This document shows, piece by piece, positions 1 to 8,059 of a stretch of 41,121 nucleotides of DNA. Below the pieces are notes generated by a model that had not been told where the DNA came from, did no database searches, and was given only the letters and a program-made list of their open reading frames with translations. This DNA is from JBGSIC01 sp041751875 (GTDB lineage Bacteria > Bdellovibrionota > FAC87 > UBA2466 > JACKAF01). Location of the stretch: positions 1-41,121 of the forward strand of contig JBGSIC010000005.1 of NCBI GenBank assembly GCA_041751875.1, written 5' to 3'. Numbering within the stretch: the stretch's first letter is position 1; the number at the start of each line of letters is the position of its first letter. Both the position numbers and the translations under genes were made by a program.

Positions 1-914
1 AAGAGTTCGAGTCCAGCGGCATTCAGGTCGCGCCTAGCGCGCTTGCCGCACACCTGACTATGAATCGCGACGCCATTCGCGATGTAGCGTCCAAAGAACT
101 GGGACTGAGAACCGCTCGCTACGCTTACGCCGATTCATCCGAAGAACTGCACTCGATAGCTCTCGCTCTTGGATTTCCCGTCGTTATCAAACCTTGCATG
201 TCCTCCTCAGGCAAAGGCCAGTCAGTGGTGAAGAACATTCGCCAGCTTACTCCGGCGTGGCACTACGCTCAGCAAGGAGCCCGGGGAGACAACAAGAAGG
301 TCATTGTAGAAGAGTTTATTCCGTTCGAACTAGAAATCACGCTCCTTACGGTCAAGCAGTTTAAGGGCCCCACTCTTTTCGTCGACCCCATCGGGCACAG
401 ACAGGAACGGGGAGACTACCAAGAGTCTTGGATTCCCGCGCCTCTCTCCTCCTCCCAGCTCACACAAGCCAAACGGATGGCGAAAAAGATCACGGATTAT
501 CTTGGGGGCGCCGGGCTCTTTGGAGTGGAGTTTTTTGTCACCAAAAACGAAGTCATTTTCTCGGAGCTGTCGCCGCGTCCCCATGATACGGGAATGGTCA
601 CTTTAATTTCCCAGGACTTGTCGGAGTTTGATTTGCACGTCCGAGCCGTTTTGGGTCTCCCCATTCCCCAAATCAACTACCGCGGCCCTGCGGCTTCGGC
701 TGTTATTCTGGCTAAGAAGTCGGGCCGGCCTGTCTACCGAGGGCTTGAAAGCGCGCTTTCTCTTAAAAACACGGATATCCGCATCTTCGGTAAGCCTACC
801 GCCCATAAGTTCCGCAGAATGGGGGTAGCTCTCGCTACCGGCAAAACAACTGCCGCCGCCCGGAAACTCGCTACCAAAGCGGCATCTCACGTAAGGGTCG
901 AATCCCGCCCTTAA
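1..914 (+). CDS. purT: Formate-dependent phosphoribosylglycinamide formyltransferase PurT, 5' end cut by the window
   Basis: PurT is an ATP-grasp enzyme of purine synthesis that makes formyl-GAR from GAR, formate and ATP in the cytosol. The reading frame is open from base 3, upstream of the first ATG at 60, and the residues before that Met (ending AAHLTMNRD) match the family just before its ATP-grasp domain. The N-terminal part therefore lies outside the window. Diagnostic segments are VVIKPCMSSSGKGQS (ATP-binding loop), EFIPFELEITLLTV, PIGHRQERGDYQESW, LFGVEFFV and ELSPRPHDTGMVTLISQDLS, followed by GPAASAVIL. These are characteristic of PurT and separate it from PurK. No frameshift is seen. 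The protein ends at a normal PurT C-terminus (IFGKPTAHKFRRMGVALA). Confidence 0.97.
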   Translation, partial: EFESSGIQVAPSALAAHLTMNRDAIRDVASKELGLRTARYAYADSSEELHSIALALGFPVVIKPCMSSSGKGQSVVKNIRQLTPAWHYAQQGARGDNKKVIVEEFIPFELEITLLTVKQFKGPTLFVDPIGHRQERGDYQESWIPAPLSSSQLTQAKRMAKKITDYLGGAGLFGVEFFVTKNEVIFSELSPRPHDTGMVTLISQDLSEFDLHVRAVLGLPIPQINYRGPAASAVILAKKSGRPVYRGLESALSLKNTDIRIFGKPTAHKFRRMGVALATGKTTAAARKLATKAASHVRVESRP

Positions 915-933
915 GCCTAGGCTCAGGTTCGCA

Positions 934-963
934 TTGACGCTCACCCCGAAGTGAGGCTAGAAA
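934..963 (+). promoter_or_regulatory. Possible promoter of the 48-residue basic protein gene
   Basis: TTGACG (934-939) is followed after 18 bases by TAGAAA (958-963), a fair sigma-70-like pair. The start codon lies about 28 bases beyond the expected transcription start. The spacer holds an inverted repeat, CTCAC (940-944) and GTGAG (951-955), which could be an operator or the end of the purT transcript. This is pattern matching only. Confidence 0.35.
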
Positions 964-997
964 AGGGGGTTTATTACGTTATTTACGAGGTTTCGAA

Positions 998-1144
998 ATG
1001 GCTTCAAAGAAAACGGCGCGCGCTAAGGCAAAGAGAAAGGCCCGCATCAAAAGAACACGGCAACAACAGTGGCAGAATCCCAAGCTTGCCCGTCGCCGCA
1101 AAGCCAAACGCAAGATGCGTGTTAAGAAGATGCGTCGCCGCTAG
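998..1144 (+). CDS. 48-residue Lys/Arg-rich protein, possibly ribosome- or nucleic-acid-associated
   Basis: ATG at 998 opens a 48-codon frame ending in TAG at 1142-1144. It is preceded by GAGG (987-990), seven bases before the start, a good ribosome binding site. The product begins MASKKTARAKAKRKARIK and ends KMRVKKMRRR. I count 12 Lys and 13 Arg in 48 residues, one Trp, no Cys and no acidic residue. Such composition is typical of tiny ribosomal or nucleic-acid-binding proteins (for example THX-like), but I see no family signature and assign no function. It sits between purT and the RAYT unit, and the flanking hairpin repeat begins at the last base of its stop codon, so that hairpin may end its transcript. 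An overlapping frame in the same region (951-1154) lacks any such logic. Confidence 0.7.
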   Translation: MASKKTARAKAKRKARIKRTRQQQWQNPKLARRRKAKRKMRVKKMRRR

Positions 1145-1176
1145 GTTCCAATAGGTGCCTAGCACCTCTCGGAACC
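1144..1176 (+). repeat. 33-nt REP-like hairpin, left flank of the RAYT gene
   Basis: The repeat is a nested dyad: GGTTCC (1144-1149), three bases, the core AGGTGCCTAGCACCT (1153-1167), three bases, GGAACC (1171-1176). Its minus-strand counterpart lies at 1844-1876 and agrees at 29 of 33 positions. The first base is the last base of the upstream gene's TAG, and the RAYT stop codon (1159-1161) lies inside the core. Paired inverted hairpins around a TnpA_REP gene are the hallmark of RAYT/REP units. Confidence 0.8.
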
Positions 1177-1809
1177 GAAATAACTTTCCCTGAGCTTCCG
1201 CTCTTTCAGAAAAACAGTTCGTTGCTTGCTGAATCCGAACTGCTTCCTTACCGCAGCCTGCGAAAGGAGGGCTTCAAGCTCTTTTGGCGTAGGCTTGTTT
1301 AGCCAGTTCAAACGGCTAGAAAAATCTTTCGGAATCAGGCTCCAAGTTTCGTCGATCCGCTCGACAAGAGGTAAACGGGCCCCATTTAGAGAACCGAAGG
1401 CGTATTCTTCAACTTGGGAAACCATTCTTGCACGCACTGGATTGCGCAGGACATACTTGTAAACGTAAGCACATGCCGTGGGGTCAGCGAGCCAAGACCA
1501 CCGATAGCGTCCCCCAAAAATATGGTTGATGCGTCCAGATTCCAGTCCAATGTCTCGAGAAACTTCTGTTTTTAAAAATCGTATAGCTCGATCCAAATTG
1601 CATTGCGGCGCCGATACCATCAGATGGAAGTGGTTCGACATCAGCACAAAAGCATGGACCCAAATATCGTATCTCGTAGTTGTCTGCTCTAATCGACGGC
1701 TTACTATCTCCCACACCCGAGCGGTCGGAATCTGAAACCATTCCTTATTATTTGATCGAGTAGTGACATGATAGGGCCAAAAGGGATCTCTTATAAGATG
1801 AGTGCGCAT
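1159..1809 (-). CDS. REP-associated tyrosine transposase (RAYT, TnpA_REP / Y1 family)
   Basis: This 216-residue protein belongs to the Y1_Tnp/HUH single-strand DNA transposases that process REP hairpins. Visible motifs are the metal-binding H-x-H at residues 60-62 in LMSNHFHLMVSAP and the C-terminal tyrosine segment YVYKYVLRNPVRARMV (about 116-130), with Tyr119 the likely nucleophile by its position before NPVRA. The length is normal for a single-copy RAYT. It lies between two convergent neighbours (the basic protein and the cytochrome operon) and is bounded by two inverted 33-nt hairpins, which I take to be its substrates. RAYTs are usually domesticated and not autonomously mobile. The frame is intact, so the enzyme may be active. 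Confidence 0.9.
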   Translation of the reverse strand: MRTHLIRDPFWPYHVTTRSNNKEWFQIPTARVWEIVSRRLEQTTTRYDIWVHAFVLMSNHFHLMVSAPQCNLDRAIRFLKTEVSRDIGLESGRINHIFGGRYRWSWLADPTACAYVYKYVLRNPVRARMVSQVEEYAFGSLNGARLPLVERIDETWSLIPKDFSSRLNWLNKPTPKELEALLSQAAVRKQFGFSKQRTVFLKERKLRESYFGSERC

Positions 1810-1843
1810 TACATTTATTGTTATGCAATCTGAATGCCTGAAA

Positions 1844-1876
1844 GGTTCCGTGAGGTGCTAGGCACCTTTTAGAACT
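1844..1876 (-). repeat. 33-nt REP-like hairpin, right flank of the RAYT gene
   Basis: Read on the minus strand this is AGTTCT, three bases, the same 15-nt core AGGTGCCTAGCACCT, three bases, GGAACC. It differs from the left copy at four positions and lies in the opposite orientation. It overlaps the last two bases of the cytochrome lipoprotein stop codon and could also end that operon's transcript, though no long T run follows. Confidence 0.8.
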
Positions 1877-2963
1877 ACTGGCTTTCGCGAGTAATCCAGA
1901 TAAGAATTTCGCTCGCTTGATCGTCCGTAATTTTCGGTACGGTTCCCATCGGTGTGCCCAGAAGGGGCCATTGGATAAGTTTCGATTGCGACGGGTTGCC
2001 GCGATCAATGCGGCTCAGTGAGGAGGCGCAAATGGCTTCAGCCGTAAGCCCCGTATCTACTCGGAATCCTCTACGAGGATTGCTCGCGCCATGACACTCG
2101 GTGCATCCCACCGTGGGACTCTGAATAATCGGCAGAACTTTTTCTTCGAACAAAGCGAGATCCTTACAGCCCCCCGTGCTGATACTTTTCACCGCGAGAG
2201 CAATCGTATCTTTTGCCGGCCCTGTCGCTCGGTTCATCACCATCGGTGAAGAAGAGAGGGCTTGGTTCGTCAGGTTAGGCAGCACGAACCTATCGACGTT
2301 GAGATAGGCAGAATCTTGAGACCGGAAAACATCGTTCACTAGCAGGCGAACCTCTTGCATCGCAATCGCAACCGCGCCGGTCTTTAAGGCAAGTCCCGTG
2401 ACTTCGTAGGTCGTTTCATCAAAGACACGGATTTTGAGAGAAAGTTTGGCTCCCACAAACGCTTCGCCCCACTCATCCAGGTCCCAAGAAAGCGTGATGT
2501 AACCCGAAGTATCAGGTCTTCCCGCTACGAGGAGATCACTAATTGGAAGGGCGACGGTAAGCGGGCCGTAAATGGTAGGACGTCCTCGGCCCAACAATTC
2601 GCCCTCATCCCACCACCGCTGAATTGCCGCTTGCATGGCATCTTTGCCGCCGGCACATCTTGGTCCGCAATGAAAATCACCCGAACGTTCCACAAGTGTG
2701 GATATGGCCGCATCCTCAAAGTTTACGTACTCTTTGGCGACGCGGTAGGATTTATCGACTTCGGTTCCCGCGAAATAGGGAAACCGCGAACGTCCGTGGC
2801 AGTCAGCGCATTTTTTTCGAACAATGGGATAGACAGTGGCTTTGTAAGCGGCGATTCCTGAACCCAGTCCGCCCACCCGTTGGCGTGAGTCGGTGCCTAT
2901 TCCGCAGCTCGTGCAAAGCACGAGCAAAGCACCAACTAAAATGACTAAGTTCCAACGTGCCAC
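1875..2963 (-). CDS. Exported lipoprotein with two c-type haem motifs (cytochrome-like)
   Basis: The protein is 362 residues. It opens with a lipoprotein signal (hydrophobic stretch, then VLCTSC-G, Cys at about 20). Two CxxCH motifs are visible: KKCADCH near residue 55, in a context like planctomycete-type cytochrome C domains (YPIVRKKCADCHG), and VGCTECH near residue 290 (LPIIQSPTVGCTECHG). So it has two similar haem modules, each introduced by a (Y/L)PI segment, separated by a region of beta-like character. The start is GTG at 2963 with AGGAA in the 14-base gap after the upstream stop. It is the last gene of a four-gene operon and probably an electron carrier on the periplasmic face of a membrane. 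The partner and substrate are unknown. Confidence 0.8.
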   Translation of the reverse strand: MARWNLVILVGALLVLCTSCGIGTDSRQRVGGLGSGIAAYKATVYPIVRKKCADCHGRSRFPYFAGTEVDKSYRVAKEYVNFEDAAISTLVERSGDFHCGPRCAGGKDAMQAAIQRWWDEGELLGRGRPTIYGPLTVALPISDLLVAGRPDTSGYITLSWDLDEWGEAFVGAKLSLKIRVFDETTYEVTGLALKTGAVAIAMQEVRLLVNDVFRSQDSAYLNVDRFVLPNLTNQALSSSPMVMNRATGPAKDTIALAVKSISTGGCKDLALFEEKVLPIIQSPTVGCTECHGASNPRRGFRVDTGLTAEAICASSLSRIDRGNPSQSKLIQWPLLGTPMGTVPKITDDQASEILIWITRESQ

Positions 2964-2977
2964 AGTTTCCTCATGAA

Positions 2978-4492
2978 CTACTTCCTCGTTCGATCCTTCG
3001 GATTAAAGAGAAGAGCCTTAGCAATATTTTTTGTCGGAAACTCACGATCGCCCACCAAAGAAGCAAAACGCGAGTCCGCATCTTTAAAATTCAAAGCCAT
3101 GTAATTGAGAAATAGGGAATAGGCTCCCTGACGCGCATTCGATACTTCTGAGGACGCAACGCCCATCCGCTCAATAGCGCCCGCCACGTAGTTGTAGCTG
3201 CCGGTTTGGGTACGAATCATGCCCTCGCCATTTAACGGCGTTGCGGGATTGTGTTTGGGATCGTAAAAACCCATCACCGCCATTGAGTTGCCGCTGTCAT
3301 CGTTGGTCCAGATGCGAGAACCCAAATTGGCATCCGCCACTCCGACGCTGCCGTCGCTAATTAAGGCGATCGCAACCGGTACTTGATACCGGTACGCTGA
3401 CTGGATGATCCTACCGATGAGCTCACCTATTTCTTGTTCCTTAACGTCCCCGTGTCCTCCCTGATTGGGAGTCTGGCCGTTATGATAATCACAGCCACCG
3501 ATAACAACCGTCGCAGAGCCCGCGTTACCTTGCAGTACGTTGTGTACAATGGCCGCCATCTGCCCACGGGTCTTCTTGCTGAGTCTATTTACAAAATCTG
3601 GATCGCTGGCCGCGATTTGCCAAGTCTCGACCATTTCCGGGTAGGCCGCCGGATCCACCGTGCTGGAGGGAATAATTTTGCTCGCGCTACGTCCGAGCGC
3701 GCATTCCATAATCGCCTTAAGCTCTTCTCCCGCATTCATACCGCGCAGTTTGTCGAGTTGACCTGTTCCCATTCGGGCGAGATGCCGTAGCACCGTTTGG
3801 CGCTGTCCTGCTGTAAGCTCACGGTTAAGAACAGCCCCCATGCTTTGGGCGTTTTGGGGAGTGTTCTGGTCAGAGATAAACAGAGGTTTGAAACGCGCAA
3901 TCGCACGAATATCCCGAGCGTACCCACCCGATGCCGAGCCCAGGTTTGTCAGGGGCGCTTCAAATTTCTGTCCCACCAATCCCGCCTGCGCTGCTAAGCG
4001 AGTAAAGTTCATCGTGTTCTCAGTCGAGTCATTGAACGAAGCTACGGCCACCGCACCAAACTGCGCACCCGCTATCGCCGTAGGCGAAACGTAGCGAGGG
4101 TCTCTCATCGCGGTATAGATGCCGGCGACACCTTCCGCACGCGCATTAATGATCGGGGCACCCATGGTGTTATCCAGCATGGGTTTTTCCGGTATCCCCA
4201 CCCGCCGATACTTCGGAAGCTGTGCTCCATCCTTATCCAAGGGCAGCCAGTTACCTGACAGAGAGGCTCCTCCCGCGAGATCGATCACAATCAAGGGCAC
4301 CATGGTCGAACCGGTAAGATCCGGACATTGGGGCGAACCCAAAGCGCGTTGACTTAAAAAAACGTCCACAAGTGAGGGAAGAACTAAGTACGACGAGGCG
4401 CCAACCAAACCGTGGGCGATAAAATCTCTTCGCGTAACCGGCTTTTTATGTCCCGGTGGAAGCAATAGATTATTTTTTATCTGTTTTTTCAT
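2978..4492 (-). CDS. Tat-exported DUF1501-like protein
   Basis: 504 residues. Near the N-terminus VTRRDFIAHGLVGASSYLVL is a clear twin-arginine signal (TRRDF followed by a hydrophobic stretch), so the protein is exported folded, possibly with a cofactor. The body resembles the DUF1501 / sulfatase-like group: VIDLAGGASLSGNWLP near the start, GGCDYHNGQTPNQGGHGD and VAIALISDGSVG in the middle. DUF1501 proteins are usually encoded next to CxxCH-bearing proteins of the PSD1 or DUF1592 type, as here. The ATG at 4492 follows the previous stop closely, and that stop codon is part of the GAGGAA ribosome binding site, which suggests translational coupling. The enzymatic activity of the family is not established. 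Confidence 0.75.
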   Translation of the reverse strand: MKKQIKNNLLLPPGHKKPVTRRDFIAHGLVGASSYLVLPSLVDVFLSQRALGSPQCPDLTGSTMVPLIVIDLAGGASLSGNWLPLDKDGAQLPKYRRVGIPEKPMLDNTMGAPIINARAEGVAGIYTAMRDPRYVSPTAIAGAQFGAVAVASFNDSTENTMNFTRLAAQAGLVGQKFEAPLTNLGSASGGYARDIRAIARFKPLFISDQNTPQNAQSMGAVLNRELTAGQRQTVLRHLARMGTGQLDKLRGMNAGEELKAIMECALGRSASKIIPSSTVDPAAYPEMVETWQIAASDPDFVNRLSKKTRGQMAAIVHNVLQGNAGSATVVIGGCDYHNGQTPNQGGHGDVKEQEIGELIGRIIQSAYRYQVPVAIALISDGSVGVADANLGSRIWTNDDSGNSMAVMGFYDPKHNPATPLNGEGMIRTQTGSYNYVAGAIERMGVASSEVSNARQGAYSLFLNYMALNFKDADSRFASLVGDREFPTKNIAKALLFNPKDRTRK

Positions 4493-4501
4493 AACGTTCC
4501 T

Positions 4502-5074
4502 CTAAAACCGAAGGGAATCCACGCCACCCGCTACGATGGTGCATCCCACCAACAAAACTTGCTTCAGACTACCGCCCTGTTCTGCTTCTGAAAGAGCCTC
4601 CATAAGAGAAGCCTCTTCTTCCGAGGTGGGCTGACGTCTCCAAAAAAGTTCGGTGTAGCGACGCAATACTTTGGTCCGAATGGCAGGATTGAGGCCCGCA
4701 ACTCCGCTCGCCTTGATCACACCATCCAGCGCACGGCGAATGCCTCCGGTATCGGGTAGAGCCAAATCGGTATCAATCATTTGTTCGCAATAAGCACCAG
4801 CCAAACCTAAAAAGCCGAGAAATCCTTCAGGGCTTAAGTTGTGGACATCGCTCGCCCCTGGAAGAAGAATATTGGCCAAAGCCTGGGTATTGTTGATATC
4901 ACCGTCCGGCTGGACTTCTGTCGCGTCATCAAAATGAATTTTGGCTTGAGCGAAATTCTTCACCCCAACCGTGCCGCTCATCAAACCGCGAAGTGGTCCG
5001 CTCTCGAGCCCGCAGCCCGCGAGACAACCAAGCAAAAAACCAAATGCTATTAATTTTAAAGACGTCAAAAACAT
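4502..5074 (-). CDS. Small exported lipoprotein of the cytochrome operon
   Basis: From ATG at 5074 the protein is 190 residues and begins MFLTSLKLIAFGFLLGCLAGC, a good lipoprotein signal with lipobox LAGC. A longer frame from 5131 would overlap the upstream gene by about 50 bases and bury the signal peptide, so I prefer 5074, which has GAGG overlapping the upstream TGA. The C-terminal part holds LRRYTELFWRRQPTSEEEAS, which recalls the short 'RRPLTxEE' segment seen in DUF1592/DUF1595-type proteins; the likeness is short and only suggestive. No haem motif is present. It probably assists the haem proteins encoded on either side. Function unknown. Confidence 0.75.
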   Translation of the reverse strand: MFLTSLKLIAFGFLLGCLAGCGLESGPLRGLMSGTVGVKNFAQAKIHFDDATEVQPDGDINNTQALANILLPGASDVHNLSPEGFLGFLGLAGAYCEQMIDTDLALPDTGGIRRALDGVIKASGVAGLNPAIRTKVLRRYTELFWRRQPTSEEEASLMEALSEAEQGGSLKQVLLVGCTIVAGGVDSLRF

Positions 5075-5081
5075 CCTAACC

Positions 5082-6563
5082 TCACATACCTGGCGCGGAG
5101 AAACATCGGCCCAAAACTGCAGCATGCTCAAAGAGGCGCTTCATATTGTAATTGCTGCCCTCAAAGATATTGGCGAGCGCTTCAATGTCAGCCATTTCCG
5201 CGGCACTCACTTCACGCTGACACACTTCTTTAAATACTTTCTTGGCCATGCAAGCGGAGAAAGCACGGCTGTTAGCAAGCATCTCGCCGAATTGCTTTAA
5301 CCCAAACCCTGAAGTTGCGCCTCTCCAACCAAACTTTGCATTCTGCTTCTGTGTAAAAAGATTCACCCAGCTTTCATTGGCCGGAACATAACCCGCAGGA
5401 TAAGTTGATGCATTGGCTGCCACCGATCCCGATACGACCTTGCCGTACATATTGTTATCGTAGGAAACTCGTGTCCCTTCATAAGTATACTTTCCAAAGG
5501 CTTGAGTTAGAGGGTCTAGGCCGGCGTGACAACCTCGGCAATCCGTTTGGAAAGCCAGCGCTTCACCGCCTGGCTTACGATCGACGTCTCTGCGAATCCA
5601 TTCCGTAGACATGCTCGTGTCTCGCATGTCGTTCATTTCGGTACACAAAAACTCACTAAATGCCGCCGACACGGCTCGCCGGTTAGTTCCCATGTTGAGA
5701 TGGGCTGCGGCCCAGGCGCGGGAACTGAGAACTCCTGCAATGGCGTGCGGAGCGGGCGGGAAGCGACTGCCCATATCGATAATTTCCGCAGAAGTTATCG
5801 CCACCATGTGCTCGACGCGCTTCAATACATTACCCTGACGAATGGTCACAAATCCCGATACATCGAAGTTTTGTTTTAGATAGTCCACCCCCGTGTTGGA
5901 TCGGACTACCCACCCTTTCGGGTAGCGAGGCTGATTGAGATCAACACCATCTGAAGTCCCGTTCGAAACGGGAATAAACATCGGAACATCTCCTCGAAAC
6001 ATGACTCGTAAAACTTCAGGACGCGTCCCGCTCAGAAAATTGAGACGTGGATCAAGCGTGTTTTTTCCCTCTGCATCCAACCTAGTGGGATCAAATCTGC
6101 CATCGAGACCCAAATTCACGTTATTCCCTTGTTTCATGTACTGGGTGAGCTCGAGATTGATCGAATAAAACGTGTCATCGATAAGAGTGCGACGAAAGTC
6201 GATCTCCTTTTCCGCGGCTTTCATTAAGATCACAGTGAAATCGTTCAATTCCGTTATGACTTCACGTTCTCTGGTCGACCATGGTGTCACCATGAGTCGC
6301 ATGGTGATCGAAGAAAAGCCCGGATCAGCAGTCGCAACCCGTGCGGCTTCCGCAAATCGCCCATTGGCAACCAGCGCATACATGGGACGAAAGCGCGGGT
6401 CATCTTTGAAAATCGGACGACCAGCGATGCGTTCGAATAGCGTATGGGTCAGTTGCTCAACCGTGGACTCGAGAATTTCATCGGCAAGCGTGAGCGTGGG
6501 AAAGAAAAGAAGGCAGGCAAATAGGAAAGCTGCAGACCAGGTTTTTAGAATCAATTTTCGCAC
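5082..6563 (-). CDS. Exported single-haem protein, DUF1592/DUF1585-like, first gene of the cytochrome operon
   Basis: 493 residues with an N-terminal signal peptide (cleavage likely after TLTLA). The central region has NRRAVSAAFSEFLC, then one haem motif, DCRGCHAGLDPLTQAFGKY (CxxCH near residue 350), the arrangement found in DUF1588/DUF1592 regions where CxxCH is followed by xxDPL. The C-terminal region (ANSRAFSACMAKKVFKEVC) resembles DUF1585. The start is GTG at 6563 with GAGG five bases upstream. Three of the four operon genes have an identifiable redox or export theme, so a periplasmic redox or electron-transfer role is likely, but the substrate cannot be read from the sequence. Confidence 0.75.
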   Translation of the reverse strand: MRKLILKTWSAAFLFACLLFFPTLTLADEILESTVEQLTHTLFERIAGRPIFKDDPRFRPMYALVANGRFAEAARVATADPGFSSITMRLMVTPWSTREREVITELNDFTVILMKAAEKEIDFRRTLIDDTFYSINLELTQYMKQGNNVNLGLDGRFDPTRLDAEGKNTLDPRLNFLSGTRPEVLRVMFRGDVPMFIPVSNGTSDGVDLNQPRYPKGWVVRSNTGVDYLKQNFDVSGFVTIRQGNVLKRVEHMVAITSAEIIDMGSRFPPAPHAIAGVLSSRAWAAAHLNMGTNRRAVSAAFSEFLCTEMNDMRDTSMSTEWIRRDVDRKPGGEALAFQTDCRGCHAGLDPLTQAFGKYTYEGTRVSYDNNMYGKVVSGSVAANASTYPAGYVPANESWVNLFTQKQNAKFGWRGATSGFGLKQFGEMLANSRAFSACMAKKVFKEVCQREVSAAEMADIEALANIFEGSNYNMKRLFEHAAVLGRCFSAPGM

Positions 6564-7017
6564 ACAGACCTCGACACAAGGGCACGGGAAAACAGGACCA
6601 AGATTGATTGTGCGTAATTAGGGTGCAATCCGAAGGCCATTTATATTGCGACTGAGTTTGCCCTAGACGGATGCCCAACATTCAGCCCTTCACCTCAACA
6701 TAGTTTTACCAGCGTGTACTAAACCTCTGTTATTTCGATAACTTAGGTGCCGCTCGCCCCGAAAGGCCCCCTTCTTTTCGCAGTGTCTAAGAGATGGTCG
6801 CTGACGAGCCCCTAGTCGGCCCCCCTAAGATCGCTTTACTCCTCAGCAATTTTCAAATGTACGCACAGTTGCGCCACAACCTGTGCGATCGGTGCACAAC
6901 TGACTGAAAGTCTTCTGAAGGATCGAATGGTCTTCAATTTGCACTCTAATAGGATGGTCAAAGAATTAAATCGGTCGAAGATTTCCAGGGAATGGAATCG
7001 CGTGAACAAGGAAATGA
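6564..7017. other. 454-bp divergent intergenic region with three dyads
   Basis: No convincing reading frame is present. Three inverted repeats stand out. ACCT-CT-GTTAT-TTCG-ATAAC-TT-AGGT (6723-6748) is a symmetrical hairpin with a TTCG tetraloop. TGTGC (6882-6886) and GCACA (6894-6898) form a short operator-like dyad. CAGTTG (6866-6871) and CAACTG (6897-6902) enclose it. Promoters for the operon on the minus strand and the reductase on the plus strand should lie here, but I could not place either with confidence. Confidence 0.4.
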
Positions 7018-7797
7018 ATGTTCAGCCGTAAACTCAAATGTGAAGTACTCGAAAAGCGGTGGCTTACTCCTACCGTGATGCAGATTCGTTTTTCAGCGAG
7101 TCGCTCCTTCACTTTTTCCGCCGGCCAGTTCATTAGCGTGAATGTTCCGGGGCAAGGAAAAAAAGAATGGCGATGCTATTCTCTTGCGAGCTCTCCGGAA
7201 GAAGCTTCTGCGAATCGCTACGAACTCTGCATCAAGTGTGTTCCCAATGGAAAGGGCTCCAGCTACATGGAGCAGCTCCAACCTGGCGATACTTTTACTG
7301 CGAAGGGGCCGTTTGGTGTTTACACGTATCACCCGCCTCAACCAGGACGAAATGCGGTTTTCATTGCTAGCGGCACCGGTATCGCACCGATCCGTTCTAT
7401 GCTTTTGTCCAAAGAATTCCAGGAACACCGCCCCGAGAACTCCGTTCTACTGATGGGTGCGCAGAATGAAGAAGAAATTTTGTATCGCAATGAGTTTCGC
7501 GCTTTAGGCGTTGAAACGGTTCATGCGTTGTCTAAACCTAACTTTAACTGGCTGGGATTTGAAGGACGCGTCACCGATGTTCTTCATCAACTTCCCAAGG
7601 ACTGGAACTGGCACAACACCGATTTTTACGTTTCTGGCTCCGGCGAAATGGTACGGGATGTGTTGCGGATTTTAGTGGGTGGACACGGCATTCGCCTCCA
7701 GAACATTCATTTCGAAGCATTCACCATTCCTGGCAAAGGCAAACGCAAGACGGATCGCTCACAGTTGCCGGCAAATCTCATCAAAGCCGCAGCTTAA
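7018..7797 (+). CDS. FAD/NAD(P)H oxidoreductase of the ferredoxin-NADP reductase fold
   Basis: 259 residues, no signal peptide, so cytosolic. The FAD-binding site shows as RCYSLASSP (about residues 59-67), the fold's usual RxYSxxS. FTAKGPFGVY ends the FAD domain. The nucleotide domain has IASGTGIAPIRSM and VSGSGEMVRDV near the C-terminus. There is no C-terminal 2Fe-2S cysteine cluster, so it would hand electrons to, or take them from, a separate ferredoxin or partner. ATG at 7018 has AAGGA five bases upstream. A fatty acid desaturase lies convergently two genes on, and such enzymes need an electron supply, so a role with that desaturase is possible but not shown. Confidence 0.85.
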   Translation: MFSRKLKCEVLEKRWLTPTVMQIRFSASRSFTFSAGQFISVNVPGQGKKEWRCYSLASSPEEASANRYELCIKCVPNGKGSSYMEQLQPGDTFTAKGPFGVYTYHPPQPGRNAVFIASGTGIAPIRSMLLSKEFQEHRPENSVLLMGAQNEEEILYRNEFRALGVETVHALSKPNFNWLGFEGRVTDVLHQLPKDWNWHNTDFYVSGSGEMVRDVLRILVGGHGIRLQNIHFEAFTIPGKGKRKTDRSQLPANLIKAAA

Positions 7798-7840
7798 ACT
7801 CGCGTTTGACACCAGGTCTCTTCATTTCTAAATCTGGGGA

Positions 7841-8059
7841 ATGGATCTCGCCAAAACTCTAATGACGTTCGGATTGGTTCTGTTGACAGTGGGCATTTTG
7901 ATATGGCTTTCGCCCCGCGTGCCTGGTTTGGACAAATTGGGTCGGCTCCCCGGAGATATTCATATCGAGGGGAAAAAGGGTTCTTTTTACTTTCCCTGGG
8001 TTACTTGCTTACTGCTGAGCCTGATTCTGACAGTGGTGCTGAAACTCTTTCAGCGCTAA
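7841..8059 (+). CDS. DUF2905-family small membrane protein
   Basis: 72 residues with two transmembrane helices (about 8-25 and 50-68). Between them is the family's conserved polar loop: LSPRVPGLDKLGRLPGDIHI followed by EGKKGSFYFPW. Length and motif match DUF2905, whose function is unknown. It is separated from the reductase by 43 bases, so the two may be co-transcribed. Its last 59 bases overlap the 3' end of the convergent desaturase gene. Confidence 0.88.
   Translation: MDLAKTLMTFGLVLLTVGILIWLSPRVPGLDKLGRLPGDIHIEGKKGSFYFPWVTCLLLSLILTVVLKLFQR

Noticed and set aside
951..1154. 67-residue plus-strand frame overlapping the basic protein gene
   Set aside because: The overlapping 48-codon frame has a proper ribosome binding site and coherent composition. 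This one reads as mixed, unstructured sequence and has none.
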